DNA from: a virus
DNA: 29,447 bases
Direction: 5' to 3' (one strand)
IMG/VR virus record: IMGVR_UViG_3300021961_000440
Location: 1 to 29,447 of that record
Positions within the stretch are counted from its first letter, which is position 1. Each line of letters opens with the position of its first letter. The notes below the pieces were generated by a model, which saw only the letters and a program-made list of their open reading frames with translations, did no database searches and was not told the origin of the DNA. Position numbers and translations under genes: made by a program. Below are positions 25,601 to 29,447 of the stretch, piece after piece.

Positions 25601-28158
25601 ACCCACTTAACGCCAGTTCCTGTAGATGCAAGAACAGAGTTTGCAACACCCACATTTCCTGGGGTATCATATAGTGGACCACTAATTCTTAAATTAGTAG
25701 TGGTGGTAAACCCAGAAGATCTAATATCATGAATTTCAATTCTTGGTGTTAATGTTACAATACCAGCAGAGACTGAGATATTAGTAGAATCAAATGATGC
25801 TATACCCTTTACTGAACTTGTAGCTAAAGTATGAGTATTACTAGTTATACCAACAACTCTACCATAATCATCTACATCAAGATGTGAAATAAATTTATCT
25901 GAACCAGAAGATAGGCTTGTTACTGGAGTTGAAACAGTTGCTAGATCAATATCCTCTGGATTGATAACAATTCTTAAAGTGCTTGCAGTTCCAACATTAA
26001 TGTCAGGACCAGAATCATATAAACCAAGACCTGCACCTTTTTGTGATGGTGATGAAATCTGAGTGAATTCAAGTGCAGAAACACCAATTGAAATTGCATA
26101 GGTATTTTTAGTGATAAGAGCAAAACCCTTTCCTTGTTCTCTTACTCCACCAAGGATGAAAGAAAAGTCTCCTGTTTCAATTTCTCCAGGTTGATCATAA
26201 TCAGGTGATCTAGTTAACTCCCAAGAAGTTGATCCATTACCAACTCTTGTTACTACATAGAATCCATTTTCAAAAAGATTTGTCTGCTGCTTAATGAGAA
26301 TTCTTTCCCCCTCAAAAAGATTAGTCCCATCAATAGAGGTTGTGCCTACACCAACACCATAAAGTTTTGCCCCAACACCACTAGCACCATTATCATAAAC
26401 AGAAAAAAGATTTTCTGTTGAACCTAAAGAAACTGCTTTTTGGACTTGAATTCCTTCTGCAAATGTATCAACATAATTTTTTGATACCAGTTCTGAACTT
26501 TCTAAAGGAATTAATTCATTAACATATACTCTATTAACATATAGATTGCTGCTTATTCCAACATCCCCCTTTACTTGGAGGGTTCTTGTCATTATAGAGG
26601 TGTTAATTCCTACTTTGTTTGCTGAATCATTAAAGTATATTTCAGAACCACCAAATTCTCCACCATTGTTGTACTGAACTTGTCCATCAGTGCCACCTGG
26701 AGGAACATTAACTGTAATTGTCACTCCAACACCAGTTCCATCATCAGTTGCAGTAATATACTGACCAACAATATTGAGGGAAGTTACACTTGCTGCTGTG
26801 CCTACAATAGTTCCTTCATCCCTAATGGTTAATCCATTGAAGTTGTTAATAGTAGCAATTGGAACCCAATCAACACCAGTTCCAGTTGAAATTAGAACTT
26901 CATTTGCATTACCAGTCTGTGCATTTCCATCATAGAGTCCACCAGAAACATAAAGACTGTTAGATGCAGTTACAATGCCAGCAGTTACATCACCATTCAG
27001 TGCACCAGAGAATCCACCAGTTGAAGTTGTTACACCAGTGATTTGAACTCCATTGCTTGTGGTTTCAAGTTTCTTAGAATTGTTATAGTAGATCTCTACA
27101 GAATTAGATGCTTGTGCTCTTAAATATGTTTTAGCACTTGTATAATCTTGTAAATATAAATCATTAGAGTATATTTTTAGGGCAGATGTTCTTTCTTCAA
27201 TATAACTTGTAGTTCCATCACTCTTAATTTGCAAGTCACCAGCAGCACCAGATTCTCCAAACCAGACAGGAACATTATCCTTAACATATACACTAGATTG
27301 GAATGTAGAAACACCAGAAACATTCAGTGATGTGATTCTTGCATCTGCAACTGTGCCAACACCAGAGTAATTGAGATTTGTGCCACTCAGAGTTGTGACA
27401 ATACCAGTGACAATTCTTGCCTCTGTGGGTACATGGAGATTGGATACTGTTCCTGTAGTATAAGTTGCAGTAGTTCCACTAATGGAAGTTACAACTCCAG
27501 TATTAATATAGCCAGTTGTAAAATTACCAGTAATATAAGTTGCTGTATCTCCACTAATACTTGTTACTACACCTACACCAATATCTGCATTTGTAAAATA
27601 AGCATTAGCATAACTAACAGATCCACCATCTAAAGTTTGGAGAGTGCTAATTCCAAGGAACTTAGCAGATGTTCCTGATAAAATATCAATGTCTCCAGTA
27701 TTGTAATCTAAAGTATTACCACTAACTGCAGTAATTACACCAGTATTGATTTGACCTGTTGTAAAATTGCCTGTTGTAAAATTGCCTGTTGTAAAATTGC
27801 CTGTTGTATAAGTTGCTGTAGTCCCCTGAAGTGTTGTGAGAGTTGATATTCCACTATAGTTTAAATCTGTTCCAGATAGAGAAGTTACAACACCAACTCC
27901 TAGGTATCCTGTTCCACCATTAACTACAGTTCCTTGTAGAGTTGTGACTGTAGCAAATCCTGAAGAAACATCTCCACTGAGTTGAGAAGCAGTAACTGTT
28001 CCAGTTACTAATTGATTTCCACTAACTTGCAACTCTGCAGTTGCATTGGTTGTACCAATTCCAACTTTACCAGTTACTTCTAATACAGTATCTGTATCAT
28101 TGTAACCAGATAAACCAACCTTTATATCTCTTAGTCTTTTTGATAAAAAATCTGCCAT
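22630..28158 (-). CDS. giant collagen-like tail fibre with S74 chaperone
   Basis: 1842 aa. Residues about 1-520 are beta repeats (including TTGNF copies and VGIGTT); about 550-790 contain [20 protein letters not shown] and a fibre-like domain; about 857-1172 are some 105 Gly-X-Y collagen triplets (many GAQ, GVQ); then a beta region with four [11 protein letters not shown]-type motifs; and a C-terminal Peptidase_S74 intramolecular chaperone from about 1745. The S74 dyad is S1746 and K1751 (SDASLK), so self-cleavage before S1746 is predicted, freeing about 97 residues. A host-contact fibre. Confidence 0.93.
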   Translation of the reverse strand: MADFLSKRLRDIKVGLSGYNDTDTVLEVTGKVGIGTTNATAELQVSGNQLVTGTVTASQLSGDVSSGFATVTTLQGTVVNGGTGYLGVGVVTSLSGTDLNYSGISTLTTLQGTTATYTTGNFTTGNFTTGNFTTGQINTGVITAVSGNTLDYNTGDIDILSGTSAKFLGISTLQTLDGGSVSYANAYFTNADIGVGVVTSISGDTATYITGNFTTGYINTGVVTSISGTTATYTTGTVSNLHVPTEARIVTGIVTTLSGTNLNYSGVGTVADARITSLNVSGVSTFQSSVYVKDNVPVWFGESGAAGDLQIKSDGTTSYIEERTSALKIYSNDLYLQDYTSAKTYLRAQASNSVEIYYNNSKKLETTSNGVQITGVTTSTGGFSGALNGDVTAGIVTASNSLYVSGGLYDGNAQTGNANEVLISTGTGVDWVPIATINNFNGLTIRDEGTIVGTAASVTSLNIVGQYITATDDGTGVGVTITVNVPPGGTDGQVQYNNGGEFGGSEIYFNDSANKVGINTSIMTRTLQVKGDVGISSNLYVNRVYVNELIPLESSELVSKNYVDTFAEGIQVQKAVSLGSTENLFSVYDNGASGVGAKLYGVGVGTTSIDGTNLFEGERILIKQQTNLFENGFYVVTRVGNGSTSWELTRSPDYDQPGEIETGDFSFILGGVREQGKGFALITKNTYAISIGVSALEFTQISSPSQKGAGLGLYDSGPDINVGTASTLRIVINPEDIDLATVSTPVTSLSSGSDKFISHLDVDDYGRVVGITSNTHTLATSSVKGIASFDSTNISVSAGIVTLTPRIEIHDIRSSGFTTTTNLRISGPLYDTPGNVGVANSVLASTGTGVKWVQPLGIQGPQGVQGPQGFQGAIGPQGFQGYQGVQGDTGAQGVQGAQGVQGAQGVQGAQGVQGAIGPQGFQGYQGVQGDTGAQGVQGSQGVQGSVGAQGAQGIQGAIGPQGFQGYQGVQGDTGAQGVQGAQGRQGTVGAQGSVGAQGSVGAQGDTGAQGIQGAIGPQGFQGDAGPQGAQGFQGVQGAQGIQGAQGRQGDTGAQGVQGAQGIVGAQGSVGAQGDTGAQGIQGAQGVQGALGPQGTIGAQGATGSQGIQGAQGVQGATGAQGAIGAQGDTGAQGIQGAQGRQGDVGAQGAQGVQGATGAQGVQGSTGAQGAAGPSNVVSASDVTTNSTFYPVFVAGTGNQTPSIRTTATAFSFNPGTNVMTVGNDGSVLFGPNTNWAQYLRVGGNGNADTTNASVVTTNGNLHIDGKTGAFTTYINYYKATGGVAFGNGASGVVAWMGPDGDLWKGGADNSGSQYWHAGNDGSGSGLDADLLDGIDSSSFMRRDQTYSSDLNTAALAGVYRVNGFTNGPSGGASYGTLLNANNASDTGAQFYINYNDGNVFTRGGNSSTFNGSGSNTAWAKQWSSENDGAGSGLDADLLDGYGWDTYGKDVRAINFYADDWFRNYNSGEGLYNEANGNHWYSDASNYWNLTLGGVGGGGFRIRDSHGASVRGYVYANSGNEIGFLNSAGNWRLTCTNSGSLLRDGSYTIWDSANDGSGSGLDADLLDGIDSSQFLRSDANDEGTGSYLFNRNNPAISNSSYVQGNNNLELRTNNASNPILGFHRSGYSAVALYHDTNVSLRIRDANTGIDAFLWHSANDGSGSGLDADTVDGIDGTSFLRREVNTWQSSSEGQLRYYYASGSRSYYQSPSGYEWRNAGDIALAILDGSANLTIYGNITASGTVTASSDASLKENIEVIDNALEKVSQIRGVTFTRNDQEDKEKRHAGVIAQEIEKVLPEVVFENEEGIKSVAYGNLISLLIEAIKEQQEQINSLTDKINKSSN
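24640..25590 (-). repeat. collagen-like coding repeat region
   Basis: About 105 tandem 9-base units coding Gly-X-Y, with higher-order repeats ([19 protein letters not shown] recurs several times). DNA of this kind can change length by recombination; the long open frames on the other strand here are artefacts of the repeat. Confidence 0.9.
27755..27808 (-). repeat. 15-bp tandem repeat in the fibre gene
   Basis: About 3.6 copies of CCTGTTGTAAAATTG (plus-strand view), in frame, coding a TTGNF unit. Copy-number change would alter fibre length without a frameshift. Confidence 0.85.
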
Positions 28159-28162
28159 TTAA

Positions 28163-28504
28163 TTACCTCTTGGCACTTTCTAGAACGCTAAGAACAATCT
28201 CAAGAGTTCCATCTACACTTCCCTGAACTTTAAAAATATCACCTGTTTCTAAAATTAATCTTCCAGTCAATAATGATACAGAATCATTTGCTGGAACTGG
28301 AGTTTCTTTTACCAACCTTGCATCAACACTACTTCTTGAATGTGATGCTGTTACTGTTTGTGTTGAGGTTCCTGTACCTACATTACTAACCTGAGCAAGT
28401 AGAATGATGGAAGCAACTCCACTTGGAGCAGTATAAATTCCAACATTAGAACTAGTAATATTGTGCCTAATAGTCAAAAACTTATTAAGTGCTATCTGTG
28501 CCAT
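28163..28504 (-). CDS. 113-aa virion-associated protein, unknown
   Basis: Begins MAQIALNKFLTIRHNITSSN. Beta-rich (VGIYTAPSGVASIILLAQVS; LLTGRLILETGDIFKVQGSV), with the look of a baseplate or fibre-connector protein. It lies between the partial structural gene and the giant fibre. Confidence 0.72.
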   Translation of the reverse strand: MAQIALNKFLTIRHNITSSNVGIYTAPSGVASIILLAQVSNVGTGTSTQTVTASHSRSSVDARLVKETPVPANDSVSLLTGRLILETGDIFKVQGSVDGTLEIVLSVLESAKR

Positions 28505-28505
28505 A

Positions 28506-29447
28506 TTATCCTATCTGATCCAGGGCAATAATTAGGGGTGTTACTGTATTTAGAAGACTCTGATCGAAGTCTCTACCACTGATTGTTCCTGTAAATTGGT
28601 TCACAGAAACACCATCACCAATTCTAAAGTTACCAGCCTGATCTGTGCTGGTATAAACTACCAGACCTCCATCTCTAAATTGAACTTCATTTTCTTGAAT
28701 TGTTACACCACCTAAAGCAGGTTTTGCTGTAAAGATATTAGTTCCAGATCCAACATATTCAAATGAGTGTGATGATGCAATTTGTAAACTCTGCCTTGCA
28801 AAATAAGCAGTAGTTCCAGACCCAACTTCATAATTTAAAACCGTTTTCAAAGTAACAGTGCTGATACCTGCAACTGGTAAAGTTGCACTATCAATTGAAT
28901 AATAAATTGGTTGAAGAACAACAGTACCAGATGCTCCACCAGACCCACTAACAGAAATATTTGGAGGATTTTCTAATTCATATTGCGATCCAGTTGCAGT
29001 TATTGTAAATCCAGAAACTTCCCCATCTGGATTTATTTCTGCAATTGCTTCTGCTCTAATTCCAGATGGTCCAGTTGGAGCATCTATTGTTACTGTTGGT
29101 GGATTTAATGGATTATATCCAGATCCAGGATTATCTACAATAATAGAATCTACTGTGTAATATAATTTTCCAAAATACAGTGCTTGTCCATCATAAGGTC
29201 TATAAGATCCAACTCCAGAAATAACAACAACATCAGTATCCTCAAGTGCAGTTGAATTTACAGAACCTGTCATTCTGTAAATTGATCCAGAATCAGTACC
29301 ACCAACACCAAGAGAAACTAATCCTTTATTTCCAAAAGATGAGTTAGAGTTTGTAATATCACACTGCCCACCAGATCCAGTAAAGATTGCAACATCATCA
29401 CAAATAGTGAAGATAGAAACTAACTGAGCATATGCACCATTTGTAAT
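28506..29447 (-). CDS. virion structural protein, partial (N-terminus beyond the window)
   Basis: The frame is open to the window edge; 313 residues are visible. Repeating beta segments (AIFTGSGGQCDITNSNSSFG, then NPGSGYNPLNPPTVTIDAPTGP and GSQYELENPPNISVSGSGGA) suggest a beta-helix or beta-solenoid fibre or baseplate protein. The ATG at 29273 is internal, not a start. Last visible gene at the upstream end. Confidence 0.8.
   Translation of the reverse strand: MTNGAYAQLVSIFTICDDVAIFTGSGGQCDITNSNSSFGNKGLVSLGVGGTDSGSIYRMTGSVNSTALEDTDVVVISGVGSYRPYDGQALYFGKLYYTVDSIIVDNPGSGYNPLNPPTVTIDAPTGPSGIRAEAIAEINPDGEVSGFTITATGSQYELENPPNISVSGSGGASGTVVLQPIYYSIDSATLPVAGISTVTLKTVLNYEVGSGTTAYFARQSLQIASSHSFEYVGSGTNIFTAKPALGGVTIQENEVQFRDGGLVVYTSTDQAGNFRIGDGVSVNQFTGTISGRDFDQSLLNTVTPLIIALDQIG

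Noticed and set aside
24673-25674. Long plus-strand and minus-strand frames of Leu/Ser/Thr- or Arg/Cys-rich sequence
   Set aside because: They are other-frame readings of the collagen coding repeat, with no start signals or realistic composition.

Overview
This 29.4-kb window is part of a T4-like myovirus that infects marine cyanobacteria (a cyanophage of the Synechococcus/Prochlorococcus type). The evidence is the AT-rich sequence, a CobS-type AAA ATPase next to a zincin/VWA partner, a phage-encoded tRNA set, an RmlB-like nucleotide-sugar enzyme, an MGME1-like exonuclease, ATAAATA-type late promoters, and a very long collagen-like fibre with a C-terminal S74 chaperone. Every gene I can support is on the minus strand, so transcription runs from high to low coordinates.

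Layout. 20.2-29.4 kb is late and structural: a partial virion protein at the window edge, a 113-aa protein, the 1842-aa fibre, an 89-aa protein, three tandem fibre-like paralogues and a small XkdW-like tail-assembly protein. 14.1-20.2 kb holds the zincin/VWA gene, cobS, two small genes, a degenerate tRNA, a tRNA-Arg, rmlB and a few small membrane or lipoprotein genes. A second set of three fibre-like paralogues plus a tail-assembly chaperone sits at 12.0-14.1 kb. 0-12 kb is a dense field of about 40 small early-type genes, mostly joined by ATGA or TGATG overlaps, with one tRNA cluster (Ser, Val, Pro, Asn, Leu, Ala at 6.8-7.7 kb) and single tRNAs for Arg and Thr.

The most interesting pattern is regulatory. 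A 22-bp imperfect dyad (GTGCCASTT-N4-AASTGKCAC) occurs 13 times. Each copy lies at the 3' end of one operon, and wherever the downstream side is inside the window it is 30-32 bp upstream of an extended -10 box (TGn-TATNAT) that starts the next operon. Most of these promoters carry a second short dyad at the start site, of one of two types: CATACATGTATG or GATTAC-N3-GTAATC. The arrangement resembles the promoter-early stem-loop cassettes known from T4-type phages, but the fixed spacing and double dyad look more like a phage-wide operator/activator system. It divides the window into operons: 20010-17872, 17789 to about 12421, 11946-9818, 9748-8047, 7979-6645 (including the tRNA cluster), 6556-5331, 5293-4052, 3973-3401, 3340-3007, 2981-2167, 2101-1369, and 1308 to the tRNA-Thr.

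Other points of note are a candidate ~98-nt RNA with its own promoter and terminator ahead of the VWA gene, duplicated fibre/chaperone cassettes, a duplicated small gene with tRNA-Arg, two tRNA-like degenerate loci, and an RlpA-type lytic transglycosylase with its catalytic residues intact in an early operon. No searches were run; family assignments rest on motifs recognised by eye.
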